NCBI RefSeq assembly: GCF_900163545.1 | Contig: NZ_FUHW01000013.1 | Coordinates: 1-55,703, forward strand | DNA length: 55,703 bases | DNA from: Arthrobacter rhombi | Lineage (GTDB): Bacteria > Actinomycetota > Actinomycetes > Actinomycetales > Micrococcaceae | Direction: 5' to 3' | In this document: piece after piece, positions 8,017 to 18,080 of the stretch | Numbering within the stretch: the stretch's first letter is position 1 | How the letters are laid out: every line of letters begins with the position of its first letter | The notes under the pieces: generated by a model | What the model was told of the DNA's origin: nothing | Database searches by the model: none | The model's input: only the letters and a program-made list of their open reading frames with translations | Position numbers and translations under genes: made by a program

Positions 8017-10572
8017 GTGAAGGCCATCCGAGGTTTTACTGTCCGTACCGTCCTGCCGGAGAAGATTTCCGGGCTGGATCGGCTTGCTGCGAATCTTCGC
8101 TGGTCGTGGCACCGACCCACCGCCGAGCTGTTCCGCGATCTCGACCCCCACGGGTGGGAGGTGGTGGGCCAGAATCCGCGGGCCCTGTTGAGGCGTTTCG
8201 ATCGGGCGTCCCTGGCCCGTTTGGCAGCCGATGCCCCGCTGGTGGCCAGGATTCAGGAGCAGGCCGCAGAGCTGGACGGGTATTTGCTGGCCCCGCGGTG
8301 GTATCAGGGACTGGAGTCCCGTCCGCCGGCGGCCATCGCCTACTTCTCCCCCGAATACGGGATCAGCGCCCTCTTGCCCCAATATTCGGGCGGCCTGGGT
8401 ATCCTCGCCGGCGATCACCTCAAGGCGGCCAGCGATCTGGGGGTACCCCTGGTGGGCGTCGGATTGCTCTATCAGGCCGGCTACTTCCACCAATCGCTCT
8501 CCCCTGAGGCCTGGCAGCAGGAAACCTACCCGGCCCTGGAACCTGCGGGGCTGCCCCTGACGGCCCTCCGCGAGGCCGACGGATCCGAGGTGACGGTGGC
8601 GCTGCCGCTTCCCGACGGCCGACAGTTGCAGGCACGGATCTGGCGTGCCCACGTCGGCAGGGTGCCGCTGTTGCTATTGGATTCGAATGTCCCCGGCAAT
8701 GACGAGGCGGCCCGTGCGATCACCGATCGGCTCTATGGCGGCGGCGGTGACTACCGGTTGCAGCAGGAACTGCTCCTGGGAATGGGTGGGGTCAAGGCCC
8801 TACGCATCCATTCCCGCCTCACCGGTGCCCCCGAACCCGAGGTGTTCCACACCAATGAAGGGCATGCGGGCTTCCTGGGAATCGAACGCATCCGCGAGCT
8901 CATCTCCGAGGGACTGGATTTCGAATCCGCTGTGGCCGCCGTACGGGCCAGCACCCTGTTTACCACCCATACCCCGGTCCCGGCGGGGATCGACCGTTTC
9001 GAGGCCGCCCAGGTCTCCCGTTTCCTGGAGGCGGGCCTGGCCCCCGGGGTACCGACCGCCTCGGTGCTCGCCCTCGGTTCCGATACGGAGCTCGGTGGAA
9101 GTCAGGACATCTTCAATATGGCTGCCATGGGATTGCGGCTGGCCCAACGCGCCAATGGGGTCTCCCAACTACATGGGCACGTCTCGCGTGACATGTTCTC
9201 CGGCCTGTACCCCGGCTTCGAGGCCAGCGAAACCCCTATCGGTTCGATCACCAACGGCGTCCACGAATCCACCTGGGTCGATCCACGGATCACCCGGCTG
9301 ACGGCAGCCGAGCAGTTCACCGACGAACAGTTATGGGCGGTGCGGCGCGAGCTACGTGTCCAGCTCATCGACGATGTCCGTTCCCGGCTCCGTGCCTCCT
9401 GGCTCGAACGCGGTGCGACCGCCATGGAACTGGGTTGGACCGATTCCGTTTTGGATCCTGACGTGCTGACCTTGGGTTTCGCCCGCAGGGTTCCCACCTA
9501 TAAACGGCTGACCCTGATGCTGCGTGATCCCGTCCGCCTGAAGGCTGCCTTGCTGCACCCCACCCGGCCCATCCAACTGGTCATTGCCGGCAAATCGCAC
9601 CCCGCCGACGAGGCCGGCAAGCAGATGATTCAGGAACTCGTACAGTTCACCGACGATCCGGCGGTCCGCCACCGCATCATCTTCCTGCCCAACTACGACA
9701 TGGCCATGGCCGGCACCCTCTTCCCCGGCTGCGACGTCTGGTTGAATAATCCGTTGCGCCCGCTCGAAGCCTGCGGCACCTCGGGGATGAAGGCCGCCCT
9801 GAACGGCGGGCTGAACCTTTCGGTGCTGGACGGTTGGTGGGACGAAATGTACGACGGCGACAACGGCTGGGCGATTCCCACGGCAGCTGAGGGATCCTCG
9901 GCCGATGATCGCGACGATTTCGAGGCCACGGCCCTCTACGAGCTGATCGAGAGGACCGTTGCCCCACGTTTCTACGGCCAGGAGACCCACCCGTCCCTCG
10001 AGGATGGCCCGGCGCCGGGCCAGGGGCCGCTGCCGCTGACGTGGCTGGCCATGATGCGGCACACCTTGGCTGAGCTCGGGCCTCAGGTCTCGGCAGAACG
10101 CATGGTCAAGGACTATGTGAACACCTTGTACCTTCCGGCCGCAGAGGCCGGGCGCATTGCCTGTGCCGAAGACTTTGCCGGGGCCCGCTCGGTGGCCTCC
10201 TTCATCCGGGAGGTCTCCACCGTCTGGCCAGAAGTGTCCATTGAACACGTCGAGGCACCGGATATGGGCCCGGAACTGGGCCTGGGTGATGCTTTCACCC
10301 TCGAGGCCTACCTCCGGCTCGGTGGACTCGATGCAGCAGCAGTGCAGGTGGAAGCCGTCCACGGGCGGATCGGTGCCGATGGCCAGCTGACCGAGCCCAC
10401 CGTGCACCCGTTAAACATGGCCGAGGAGCTGGGCAACGGAAGGTTCCGTTTCCGGGGCACCTGGACCTTGGAACGCGCCGGCGACTTCGGGTACGCGGTC
10501 CGGGTGGTTCCGGCGCACCCGTTGGTGGCTTCCCCGGCCGAACTGGGACTCGTGGCGACTACGGGGTCGTGA
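8017..10572 (+). CDS. glgP: Alpha-glucan phosphorylase
   Basis: This 851-residue GT35 phosphorylase releases glucose-1-phosphate from glycogen or maltodextrin. It is the actinobacterial form that begins RGFTVRTVLPEKISGLDRLAANLRWSW (split here only by reading order). The pyridoxal-phosphate segment reads PLEACGTSGMKAALNGG with the candidate lysine K592. Substrate-binding SPEYG and HTNEGHAGF segments are also present. The start is a GTG with a -10-like box 7 bases upstream and no ribosome site, as in many genes here. Its 3' end overlaps the convergent glgX by 14 bases. It is the degradative partner to the divergent GlgE-pathway operon. Confidence 0.94.
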   Translation: MKAIRGFTVRTVLPEKISGLDRLAANLRWSWHRPTAELFRDLDPHGWEVVGQNPRALLRRFDRASLARLAADAPLVARIQEQAAELDGYLLAPRWYQGLESRPPAAIAYFSPEYGISALLPQYSGGLGILAGDHLKAASDLGVPLVGVGLLYQAGYFHQSLSPEAWQQETYPALEPAGLPLTALREADGSEVTVALPLPDGRQLQARIWRAHVGRVPLLLLDSNVPGNDEAARAITDRLYGGGGDYRLQQELLLGMGGVKALRIHSRLTGAPEPEVFHTNEGHAGFLGIERIRELISEGLDFESAVAAVRASTLFTTHTPVPAGIDRFEAAQVSRFLEAGLAPGVPTASVLALGSDTELGGSQDIFNMAAMGLRLAQRANGVSQLHGHVSRDMFSGLYPGFEASETPIGSITNGVHESTWVDPRITRLTAAEQFTDEQLWAVRRELRVQLIDDVRSRLRASWLERGATAMELGWTDSVLDPDVLTLGFARRVPTYKRLTLMLRDPVRLKAALLHPTRPIQLVIAGKSHPADEAGKQMIQELVQFTDDPAVRHRIIFLPNYDMAMAGTLFPGCDVWLNNPLRPLEACGTSGMKAALNGGLNLSVLDGWWDEMYDGDNGWAIPTAAEGSSADDRDDFEATALYELIERTVAPRFYGQETHPSLEDGPAPGQGPLPLTWLAMMRHTLAELGPQVSAERMVKDYVNTLYLPAAEAGRIACAEDFAGARSVASFIREVSTVWPEVSIEHVEAPDMGPELGLGDAFTLEAYLRLGGLDAAAVQVEAVHGRIGADGQLTEPTVHPLNMAEELGNGRFRFRGTWTLERAGDFGYAVRVVPAHPLVASPAELGLVATTGS

Positions 10573-12691
10573 CGCTTCGGCTGCGGGGTGCCTCGCAGCG
10601 GTAGACACTGATCGAGTTGCCCTGCACGAAGTCCTGATCCCCGGCGGTCAGTACCGTGCCCTGCCTGATTTTGATATCCGTTGCGGTGCCATAGCGCAGT
10701 TCGAACGACGTCTCCGCGGCTTCCGACGGCCGGAAATCCTTCAGCGATTCAGCTGCGGGAAGCCGGATCTGTTGTTCATCCAGGTGCCCGTTGAAGATGA
10801 TCAACCCGTCGATACTGCCCGAAGCGGAACCCATCAGCAATTGCACCAGCCGGGTGCCGCCATCGGTCCATTCCTCCTGACGCATGGGCACGCCCTCGGC
10901 ATTGAGCCACAACAGGTAGGAGCTTTCGGCGATGGTCGGATAGACGAAGGGTTGGTGCTGCAGGAATTCTCTGCGGATCTTGGAAAAGGCCTTGGTGCGG
11001 CGCAGGATCTTCTCGCCGAAGGCATCAGGGGTCCAGTCCAGCCAGGACAGTTCGTTGTCCTGGCAGTAGGCGTTGTTATTGCCCCGCTGTGTCTTGCCGA
11101 ACTCGTCACCGGCGGTGATCATCGGTACACCGAGCGAGAGCAGCAGCGTACCCATGACATTCGAGGCCGTCTGCAGGCGGGCCTCGTCGATGGCTTCGTC
11201 GCCGCTCATCCCCTCGACACCGTGGTTGTAGCTGCGATTGTCATCGGAGCCGTCCCGGTTGGATTCGCCGTTGGCCTCATTATGTTTGCGGTCGTGGCTG
11301 ACCAGGTCCCGCAGTGAGAAGCCGTCGTGCGCCGTGACCAGGTTGATCGACGCCAGCGGTCCCCTCCCCGAGGCGGCGAAGGTCTCCCGGGAGCCCGCCA
11401 GGACGCTGGCCAGACGGGCGACGTTCGGCGCCTGTCCGCCACCATCGAGGGCGCCGCGTCCGGAGACCCAGAATTCCCTGACCGTGTCGCGGTAGCCGTC
11501 GTTCCAGTCGGCGAAATCGCCGTTGAACCGTCCGGTCTGCCATCCGTCGAAGCCCACATCCCACGGTTCGGCGATGAGTTTGACACGCGATAGCAGCGGA
11601 TCGGCGGATAGGGCTTCGAGGAACGGGTGGTGCGGGGTGAAACGGTTCTCCTCGTCGCGGCCCAGGGTGACTGCCAGATCGAAGCGGAATCCGTCGATAT
11701 GGTAGTCGGCCACCCAATGTCGCAGCGACGCCAAGGCCATCTCGATCACCGGCAGCGTGGAGAAATCCAGGGTGTTCCCGCAACCGGTGGTGTCCACATA
11801 GTTGCCTGCCTCGTCGTGCCGGTAATAGGCCAGGTTTCCTAGCCCCCGCCACGAATAGGTCTTCTGGTCGGCCCCACCTTCTGCCGTGTGGTTGTACACG
11901 ACGTCCAGGATGACTTCCAGACCCGCCTGGTGCAGCAGCCGGATCATGCCCTTGAGCTCGTCGCGCACCGCCGCCGGTCCTGCCTTCCGGGCGGCGGCAC
12001 TGGCGTAGTCGCCGTGGGGGGCGAAGAAGCCCAAGGTGTTGTAGCCCCAGTAGTTGGGCAGTCCGAGGTCCTGAAGATGCGGTTCGTCCAGGTGGAAGTG
12101 GATCGGCAACAGTTCCACAGCGGTGACGCCCAAGGACAGCAGGTGGGCAATGACCGAGGGATGGGCCATCCCCGCGTAGGTCCCCCGCAGCTCTTCGGGC
12201 ACGTCGGGGTGCAGCATCGATTGCCCGCGGACATGGGCCTCGTAGATGACGGTATTGCGCCACGGCACCAGGGGTGGAGCATCCCCACCCCAGTCAAAGT
12301 CTTCGCTGACGTGCACCCCCCACAGGGCCCCGTCGTCGTCCTCGACGATGGCGCGGGCATAGGGGTCAAGCAGAAGTTGCCCGTCCCCGGGCAGGTCAGC
12401 CCCGTGGGCCCAGAAGGCATAGCTGGCTCCGGGACGTAGAGCCTTGACGAGGCCGTGGTGCGTCTGCCCGGTGTGTCCGGTCAGCACGGTGACCACCAGT
12501 TGGCCCGAAGGGTCCGTGTAGTGGATGTCCACGGATTCCAGATCCGGGGCGAAGACGGCGACGTTGACGGAGTCGTCGACGGCTTCGGCTCCCGGGACCG
12601 GCACTGCTGCCGAGATCCCGGAAACCAGTGCCGTGGATTCACCTACCGGCGGTTCCCGGCGAGGGGTTCCGGTCGCGGGGCTGTGGTTCAC
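10559..12691 (-). CDS. glgX: Glycogen debranching enzyme GlgX
   Basis: This 710-residue GH13 debranching enzyme hydrolyses alpha-1,6 branches in glycogen trimmed by GlgP. Family motifs are VILDVVYNHTAEGG, DGFRFDLAVTLGR with the nucleophile Asp, LIAEPWDVG with the acid Glu, and NLVTAHDGFSLRDLVSHDRK. The start is GTG, 13 bases after the rlmB stop, with a weak GGA upstream. It is therefore probably transcribed with cysS-rlmB rather than with the glg operon. Its final codons overlap the end of glgP on the other strand. Confidence 0.93.
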   Translation of the reverse strand: MNHSPATGTPRREPPVGESTALVSGISAAVPVPGAEAVDDSVNVAVFAPDLESVDIHYTDPSGQLVVTVLTGHTGQTHHGLVKALRPGASYAFWAHGADLPGDGQLLLDPYARAIVEDDDGALWGVHVSEDFDWGGDAPPLVPWRNTVIYEAHVRGQSMLHPDVPEELRGTYAGMAHPSVIAHLLSLGVTAVELLPIHFHLDEPHLQDLGLPNYWGYNTLGFFAPHGDYASAAARKAGPAAVRDELKGMIRLLHQAGLEVILDVVYNHTAEGGADQKTYSWRGLGNLAYYRHDEAGNYVDTTGCGNTLDFSTLPVIEMALASLRHWVADYHIDGFRFDLAVTLGRDEENRFTPHHPFLEALSADPLLSRVKLIAEPWDVGFDGWQTGRFNGDFADWNDGYRDTVREFWVSGRGALDGGGQAPNVARLASVLAGSRETFAASGRGPLASINLVTAHDGFSLRDLVSHDRKHNEANGESNRDGSDDNRSYNHGVEGMSGDEAIDEARLQTASNVMGTLLLSLGVPMITAGDEFGKTQRGNNNAYCQDNELSWLDWTPDAFGEKILRRTKAFSKIRREFLQHQPFVYPTIAESSYLLWLNAEGVPMRQEEWTDGGTRLVQLLMGSASGSIDGLIIFNGHLDEQQIRLPAAESLKDFRPSEAAETSFELRYGTATDIKIRQGTVLTAGDQDFVQGNSISVYRCEAPRSRSVTTP

Positions 12692-12704
12692 TTCGTCATC
12701 CAGT

Positions 12705-13694
12705 TCAGGCGTTGCGCAGGCGCGAGATCTCGTAGAGGGTGATCCCCACGGCCATGGAAGCGTTCAAGGATTCCATCGCGGATTCGATCGGGATCGACAC
12801 GATCTGGTCGCAGTTCTCCTTCACCAGACGCGATAGGCCCTTGCCCTCGGAGCCCACGACGATGCACAGCGGGTCGGTGGCCAGGGGCAGACCGGTCAGG
12901 TCGACCTCGCCGTCCCCGTCGAGTCCAACGACATACACCCCTGCCTGCTTCATGGCCTTGAGCGTGTTCGTCATGTTGGTGGCGCGGGCTACCGGTACCC
13001 GGGCTGCAGCCCCAGCGCTGGTCTTCCACGCCGAAGCGGTCAGGCCGGCGGACCGGCGTTCCGGGACGATGACGGCATGGGCGCCGAAGGCCGACGCCGA
13101 ACGAATGATGGCGCCGAGGTTACGCGGATCGGTGATCCCGTCCAGGGCGATGAACAGCGGGGTGTTGCTGAGATGGCCCTTGGCGACCTTCGCCAACGTC
13201 GCCTTCACCGTTTCCAGGGCGTCCGGGTAGTCATAGGGCGGCACCTGCAGGGCCAGGCCCTGGTGGATGGACTCGTCGGTCATCCGGTCCAGTTCGGGCT
13301 TGCCGGTTTCCATGACGGCCAGTCCGCGCTCGGCGGCCAGCTTCAGGATCTCCCGGACCCGGTCATCCACGTCGATGCGAATGGCCATGTACAAGGCCTT
13401 GGCGGGGATGTCGGCGCGCAATGCTTCCAACACCGAGTTACGGCCGCTGACCATTTCCTCGGCGTTCTTGCTACGGCCCGTGCTGCGCCCTGCGGGACGC
13501 TGGCGGGAGGCGCCCGGCTTGGAGGCCGCACGCTCTGCCAGCTGCCGGCTGCGGTAGGCCTGGTGGTAGGTCCGCTCTTCGGCCTTCGGGGTGGGGCCCT
13601 TGCCTTCGAGCGCCTTACGCCCGTGGCCGCCGGTGCCCACGGAGGGGCCCTTTTTCTTTTTCGGTGCGCCGCCGTGACGCTTGGGTGTTGCCAT
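12705..13694 (-). CDS. rlmB: 23S rRNA (guanosine(2251)-2'-O)-methyltransferase, RlmB/TrmH family
   Basis: This is a 329-residue SPOUT methyltransferase that 2'-O-methylates 23S rRNA. The basic, low-complexity N-terminus (KKKKGP and RSTGRSK segments) is usual in actinobacterial members. The substrate-binding domain begins at VSGRNSVLEAL. The knotted SAM domain shows ALDGITDPRNLGAIIRSA, VVGSEGKGL and SLNASMAVGI, the three TrmH motifs. The ATG at 13694 was chosen because GAGGA precedes it at good spacing and the reading before it is not protein-like. cysS ends about 100 bases upstream and glgX follows by 13 bases. Confidence 0.93.
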   Translation of the reverse strand: MATPKRHGGAPKKKKGPSVGTGGHGRKALEGKGPTPKAEERTYHQAYRSRQLAERAASKPGASRQRPAGRSTGRSKNAEEMVSGRNSVLEALRADIPAKALYMAIRIDVDDRVREILKLAAERGLAVMETGKPELDRMTDESIHQGLALQVPPYDYPDALETVKATLAKVAKGHLSNTPLFIALDGITDPRNLGAIIRSASAFGAHAVIVPERRSAGLTASAWKTSAGAAARVPVARATNMTNTLKAMKQAGVYVVGLDGDGEVDLTGLPLATDPLCIVVGSEGKGLSRLVKENCDQIVSIPIESAMESLNASMAVGITLYEISRLRNA

Positions 13695-13793
13695 GGGATG
13701 AAATCCTCGGTGTTGGTGGGGTCGGGGTCCGCGCGGTCGCGATGCCCGCCAACCTTCTATTTTACAGGTGGAACGGCAGGTTGTTGACAAAAC

Positions 13794-15257
13794 CTATTTC
13801 AGCGTCCACCGGGCCCCGTCCGCCGAGTCCTCCACCACGACGCCTGCGGCGGATAACGTATCGCGGATGCTATCCGCCCGGGCCCAGTCCTTGGAGGCAC
13901 GGGCATCGTCCCGTTCAGCCAGTTGGGCGCGGACCAGATCGTCCAGGACGGCGCTGCCGGGGCCTGTACCGTGCCCGGCGCCTGCGGGGTCGTCGAGCCC
14001 CAACGTCGAGGTCATCGCCATCACCTGCTGCAGGGCCCGATCGGCGGTCGGCAGATCATGCTCGGCCAACGCCGTGTTCCCCACCCGGACCGTCTCATGG
14101 ACCGCTGCGAGAGCCTGCGGGACGTTCAGGTCCTCGTCCATGGCTGCGGCAAAGTCCTCGGTAACAGCGAAATGCTCAAAATCCAGGTCAAAGTCGGCGC
14201 CGGCTTCTATCCCGTGGAGACGTTGCAGCGCGTGGGCGACAAAGCTGTCGATCCGTTCCAGGGCGGCCCCGGCTTCCGCCAGCGAACTGGGCTTATAGTC
14301 CAGCTGTGAGCGGTAATGCGCCTGGCCGAGGAAATAGCGGACCACGCGGGCCGGCGCCTGTTCGAGCATCTGCTCCGGGGAGATCGTGTTGCCGACCGAT
14401 TTGGACATTTTCTCGCCCTCGTAGGTGACCATCCCGTTGTGCATCCAGAAGTTCGCGAAGCCGTCGCCGGCGGCGGTGGACTGGGCGAGCTCGTTTTCGT
14501 GGTGCGGGAAGCGCAGATCGAGTCCGCCACCGTGGATGTCGAAGGAGGCCCCCAGGTATTTGCGGGCCATGGCCGAGCATTCCAGATGCCAGCCGGGCCG
14601 TCCCCGCCCCCACGGGCTGGGCCAGGAGGCGGTGGCCGGGTCGGTGTCCTTGCTCCCCTTCCACAACGCAAAATCACGGGGGTCGCGTTTACCGCGCGGG
14701 TCGGCGTCGGCTGCGTCCTGCAGGTCCTCGAGCCGTTGGCGGGTCAGTGCCCCGTAGGCGGGGAAGGAGCGCACGTCGAAGTAGACGTCCCCCGAATCGT
14801 CTTCGGCCGGGTAGGCATGCCCGGCGTCGATCAGCCGGTTGATGAGTTCATGCATTTCGGTCACGTGGCCGGTGGCGCGCGGTTCGTAGGTGGGCCTGCG
14901 GACCCCGAGGCTGTCGTAGGCCTGGGTGAAGGCCTGCTCGAACCGGTAGGCCAGCGCGAACCATGGCTCTTCGGGGAGGTAGTGGCCCTCCTCGACGAAG
15001 TCCTCGGCAAAGGAGGCCGCCGACTTTTCCAGGATCTTATCGTCGATATCGGTGACGTTGCGGACCACGTCGACCCGGAGCCCCCGGTATTCGAGCCAGC
15101 GCACGAGGATGTCAAAGGCGATGGCCGAACGGACGTGCCCGACATGCGGGATGCCCTGGACCGTTGCACCGCAGTAGTAGAGGCCCACCCGCCCCGGTGT
15201 CAGCGGGACGAAGTCGCGGACCTGTGCTTGCTTGGTGTCATAAAAACGGATGCTCAC
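13794..15257 (-). CDS. cysS: Cysteinyl-tRNA synthetase
   Basis: This 487-residue class I synthetase charges tRNA-Cys. The HIGH-type signature reads HVGH in [14 protein letters not shown], and the KMSKS loop is intact ([13 protein letters not shown]). The zinc ligands include the Cys of YYCGATVQG and the ECSAMA and PHHENE segments. It follows ispD-ispF on the same strand. TAATCT sits 6 bases before its GTG, so it may have its own leaderless promoter overlapping the ispF stop. The mycobacterial locus has the same neighbours. Confidence 0.96.
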   Translation of the reverse strand: MSIRFYDTKQAQVRDFVPLTPGRVGLYYCGATVQGIPHVGHVRSAIAFDILVRWLEYRGLRVDVVRNVTDIDDKILEKSAASFAEDFVEEGHYLPEEPWFALAYRFEQAFTQAYDSLGVRRPTYEPRATGHVTEMHELINRLIDAGHAYPAEDDSGDVYFDVRSFPAYGALTRQRLEDLQDAADADPRGKRDPRDFALWKGSKDTDPATASWPSPWGRGRPGWHLECSAMARKYLGASFDIHGGGLDLRFPHHENELAQSTAAGDGFANFWMHNGMVTYEGEKMSKSVGNTISPEQMLEQAPARVVRYFLGQAHYRSQLDYKPSSLAEAGAALERIDSFVAHALQRLHGIEAGADFDLDFEHFAVTEDFAAAMDEDLNVPQALAAVHETVRVGNTALAEHDLPTADRALQQVMAMTSTLGLDDPAGAGHGTGPGSAVLDDLVRAQLAERDDARASKDWARADSIRDTLSAAGVVVEDSADGARWTLK

Positions 15258-15263
15258 CGCACC

Positions 15264-15269
15264 AGATTA
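15264..15269 (-). promoter_or_regulatory. cysS -10 box, leaderless start
   Basis: TAATCT (complement of 15264-15269) lies 6 bases before the cysS GTG and overlaps the ispF stop codon. The -35 is weak. It would let cysS-rlmB-glgX be transcribed apart from ispD-ispF. Confidence 0.45.
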
Positions 15270-15764
15270 GCTGACCGACGGGTAAATCAGCGCCGTGGCG
15301 TAAGCGGTCAGCCCCTCCCCTGCCCCCTCGTAGCCGAGCCCGTCCGAGGTGGTGGCGGTGACCGTGATGCTGGCTCCTGCTGCCGCGGAGAGCACCGCAT
15401 TGGCTTCCTCGCGGCGCCGAGAAAATTTGGGGCGTCGTGACACGAACTGAACGCAGACGTTACCGATTTCCCAGCCCGCCTCACGCACCAGTCGTGCCGC
15501 CTCGGCCAGCAGTCGGGCCCCTGACGTTCCGGCGAATTCGGGCCGGTCGGTCCCGAAATGAGTTCCGAGATCCCCGATCCCTGCTGCGGAGAACAGGGCA
15601 TCGCAGGCGGCGTGGGCGACAGCGTCACCGTCCGAGTGGCCGCTCAGTCCGCGTTCGCCGGGCCATGAGAGCCCAGCTAGGCGCAGTTCGCGGGTCCCGG
15701 AGTCATCGAAGGCGTGCACGTCCACGCCGATGCCGGTCCGTGGGATGAGGGGGCTCGGGCTCAT
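15267..15764 (-). CDS. ispF: 2-C-methyl-D-erythritol 2,4-cyclodiphosphate synthase
   Basis: This 165-residue enzyme forms the cyclodiphosphate in the MEP isoprenoid pathway. The metal-binding GIGVDVHAF and the [21 protein letters not shown] region (His and Asp ligands), with GDLGTHF after it, are intact. The C-terminal [15 protein letters not shown] matches the family. Its start overlaps the ispD stop (ATGA), so the two consecutive-pathway genes are coupled. Confidence 0.96.
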   Translation of the reverse strand: MSPSPLIPRTGIGVDVHAFDDSGTRELRLAGLSWPGERGLSGHSDGDAVAHAACDALFSAAGIGDLGTHFGTDRPEFAGTSGARLLAEAARLVREAGWEIGNVCVQFVSRRPKFSRRREEANAVLSAAAGASITVTATTSDGLGYEGAGEGLTAYATALIYPSVS

Positions 15765-16543
15765 GGGTACTCCTGGAATGGGGGTTGGGGGTGACGGCTG
15801 GCGAGCAGGGCTTCGGCCAAGAGGAGGTCCAGTGCCGTGGTGATTTTGAAGGCGTCGACGGATCCGGGAACGACGAAGACCTCGGCTCCGGCGACTTCCA
15901 TCAGCCGTGCGTCGTCGGTGATCGCCGCGGCTTCCGTCGCGTTCAGGGCAGCGGCCTCGGCATGGGCGGCTGCCAGCGCCCTCGCGTCGAAGCCCTGGGG
16001 GGTCTGGATGGCGCGCAGCCCCGAGCGTTCCGGGGTGCCGGTGACCAGGTGGGCTGCGGCGAGGCCCGGTGCCGTGGCGGCTGCCGGGTCGATGGACTTG
16101 ATGGTGTCGGCGACCGCAATACCCGGCACGACGGCGGTGGCTCCTGCCACCAGCGCTTCGGCGACGGTGACGAACACGTCGGCTGGGGTGAGGCAGCGGG
16201 CGGCATCGTGGACGAGTACGTGATCGACAGGTCCCAGGGCTGCCAGGCCTGCCCGAACGGAGTCGTTGCGGGAGGACCCACCCGTCGCCGTGGAGACAGT
16301 GGCTGCCGTCTTCTCGGCGATTTTCGAGCAGACGGCGTGCAGCCGCTCGTCTCCCGTCGGGAGCACCACCACCACTTCGTGGGCCACCCGGGAGGTGAGG
16401 GCTGCGTGGAGGGCGTGTTCGAGCAGGGTCGTTCCGGCCACTTCGACCAGCGCCTTGGGGATCCCGTGGCCCAGTCGGGTCCCGGAACCGGCGGCCACAA
16501 GGATCAGACCAACGCGGGGCCCTGTGGAGGGGATTTCAGTCAC
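15761..16543 (-). CDS. ispD: 2-C-methyl-D-erythritol 4-phosphate cytidylyltransferase
   Basis: This 260-residue protein makes CDP-ME from MEP and CTP. The nucleotide-binding [16 protein letters not shown] near the N-terminus is the family signature, and [12 protein letters not shown] is the second conserved block. ETPQGF-like IQTPQGFDA and ITDDARLME are also present. It starts at GTG 16543 with TAAGCT 6 bases upstream, pointing to a leaderless mRNA that also carries ispF. A strong hairpin separates it from carD. Confidence 0.95.
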   Translation of the reverse strand: MTEIPSTGPRVGLILVAAGSGTRLGHGIPKALVEVAGTTLLEHALHAALTSRVAHEVVVVLPTGDERLHAVCSKIAEKTAATVSTATGGSSRNDSVRAGLAALGPVDHVLVHDAARCLTPADVFVTVAEALVAGATAVVPGIAVADTIKSIDPAAATAPGLAAAHLVTGTPERSGLRAIQTPQGFDARALAAAHAEAAALNATEAAAITDDARLMEVAGAEVFVVPGSVDAFKITTALDLLLAEALLASRHPQPPFQEYP

Positions 16544-16549
16544 GCGTCC

Positions 16550-16555
16550 AGCTTA
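16550..16555 (-). promoter_or_regulatory. ispD -10 box, leaderless start
   Basis: TAAGCT (complement of 16550-16555) sits 6 bases before the ispD GTG. Confidence 0.45.
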
Positions 16556-16569
16556 GCTGCGGGCAACAG

Positions 16570-16605
16570 AAAGGCCCGTCCACCCTGCTGGGTGGACGGG
16601 CCTTT
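16570..16605 (-). terminator. Terminator after carD
   Basis: A perfect 16-bp stem (16570-16585 with 16590-16605) closes a TGCT loop, and the arms begin and end in AAA/TTT. It follows carD and precedes the ispD start region on the same strand. Confidence 0.85.
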
Positions 16606-16655
16606 CAAAGTGCTGCCGAACGCCGTACCGGCTGCGCCGGACGGTGGTCCTGCCC

Positions 16656-17138
16656 TTAGGAGGCCAGCACCTCGTCGAGGACGATTTCCGCCTTCTCCTC
16701 ATCGAGCTTCTTGGCCAAGGCCAATTCGCTGATCAGGATTTGGCGCGCCTTCGCGAGCATGCGCTTTTCGCCGGCCGAAAGCCCGCGGTCGTTGTCACGA
16801 CGCCACAGGTCGCGAACGACCTCTGCCACCTTGACGACATCCCCGGAGGCCAACTTCTCCAAGTTGGCCTTATAACGGCGGGACCAGTTCGTCGGTTCCT
16901 CCGTGAATTCGGCACGTAGGACGTCAAATACGTGATCCAGGCCTTCCTGATCGACGACGTCCCTGACGCCGACCAGATCTACGTTCTCTGCCGGAACCTC
17001 GATTGTCAGATCACCTTGCGCCACCTTGAGCTTGAGATACATCTTCTCTTCGCCCTTGATGGTGCGCATTTTGATCTCTTCGATCTTCGCCGCACCGTGG
17101 TGAGGGTAAACAACCGTCTCGCCAACCTCAAAAACCAT
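16656..17138 (-). CDS. carD: CarD-family RNA polymerase-binding regulator
   Basis: This 160-residue protein matches CarD, which binds the RNA polymerase beta subunit and stabilises open promoter complexes, notably at rRNA promoters. The N-terminal RNAP-interaction domain begins [19 protein letters not shown], and a helical DNA-contacting C-terminal domain follows. The ATG at 17138 was chosen over one 12 codons upstream because an AAAGGGG ribosome site precedes it and family members start here. carD upstream of ispD-ispF, with a divergent LpqE-type gene, reproduces the mycobacterial arrangement. Confidence 0.94.
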   Translation of the reverse strand: MVFEVGETVVYPHHGAAKIEEIKMRTIKGEEKMYLKLKVAQGDLTIEVPAENVDLVGVRDVVDQEGLDHVFDVLRAEFTEEPTNWSRRYKANLEKLASGDVVKVAEVVRDLWRRDNDRGLSAGEKRMLAKARQILISELALAKKLDEEKAEIVLDEVLAS

Positions 17139-17174
17139 CTGGATAAACCCCTTTCCCACCATCAAGTTTACCAT

Positions 17175-17444
17175 GAAATGCCACTCACCTCGGCGAGTTG
17201 CCAGTCATCGCAAGGAAAGAGGACCATAATCTGCCCTTGCCATGTGAGGGATTGCTGTTATGTGCGCGCGTTCGGACGCGGTGCGCTTAAAACAGGGCAG
17301 CTTCATCCGCGGTGCGGCCAAGTCATACTTTTGCTGCGTTACCGATTAGGCTGGGACCAACGCTTTTTTGCGCCCTGACGCGGGATCACTCGTCCGCAGG
17401 GGTGCGACAACACCAGAGATGAACCTTATAGAGGAGTTTGTGCC
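17175..17444. other. Divergent carD/lpqE promoter region
   Basis: About 270 bases lie between the two divergent genes. A TAGGCT at about 17347-17352 could be a -10 for the lipoprotein gene, giving a leader near 85 bases. I see no clear -35 and no other gene. Confidence 0.4.
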
Positions 17445-17978
17445 GTGATCACCGCACAGAAGTTCCGCGGCCGCCGAACCGCATCCGTTGCTGCCGTCGC
17501 CCTGTTGGCCATCGGCCTGACCGGCTGTGGTGCGGTGAACCAGCAATCAACCACCATGCATTACGCGGCCTCGGACGGCATCGTCTTCGACGTCGCCGAC
17601 GTCCAGGTGCGCAACCTTCTGCTGGTCACCAACGACAAGAACGAGCCGGCGCGTGCCATCGGCAGTCTCATCAACGACACCGATCAGGCAGCCTCGCTGG
17701 AGCTGACCGTCGACGGCAAGTCGATGAAGATCAAGGTTCCGGCGAAGACCTCGCTCAAGCTCGAGGACGACGAGAACAAAACCGTCTTCCCCAGCGCCGG
17801 CGTCCAGCCCGGCTCGGATGCCGACGCCACCATGAAGGTCGGCTCCAACAGCGTCCAGGAGACGGTCCCCGTGGTCAACGGAGCACTGCCCGAGTACCGC
17901 CCGTACCTGCCCGAGGGCTACAACGAGGACACGGTCAAGCACCTGGAACCCACCGCGCCGATCCTCGACAGCGAATAA
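17445..17978 (+). CDS. LpqE-like lipoprotein
   Basis: This 177-residue exported lipoprotein has a basic N-terminus, a hydrophobic stretch and the lipobox LTGC (Cys28). The mature part is a small, beta-rich, acidic domain without catalytic motifs. It starts at a GTG preceded by GAGGAG. Its place, divergent from carD and ispD-ispF-cysS-rlmB, matches mycobacterial lpqE, and the size is similar. That homology is inferred from position and type, and the function is unknown. Confidence 0.75.
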   Translation: MITAQKFRGRRTASVAAVALLAIGLTGCGAVNQQSTTMHYAASDGIVFDVADVQVRNLLLVTNDKNEPARAIGSLINDTDQAASLELTVDGKSMKIKVPAKTSLKLEDDENKTVFPSAGVQPGSDADATMKVGSNSVQETVPVVNGALPEYRPYLPEGYNEDTVKHLEPTAPILDSE

Positions 17979-17988
17979 CCTCAGCCGC

Positions 17989-18046
17989 AACACTGCTGGC
18001 CGGGTCCCGACGGAATGTTTTCCGCAGGGACCCGGCCAGCAGTGTT
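17989..18046. terminator. Bidirectional terminator, lipoprotein gene/regX3
   Basis: A perfect 20-bp stem (17989-18008 with 18027-18046) closes an 18-base loop. The arms begin AACACTG and end CAGTGTT. It lies between two convergent genes and can serve both. Confidence 0.85.
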
Positions 18047-18080
18047 TCACCCCATCACACCGGGGACATCCGCTGGGAGT

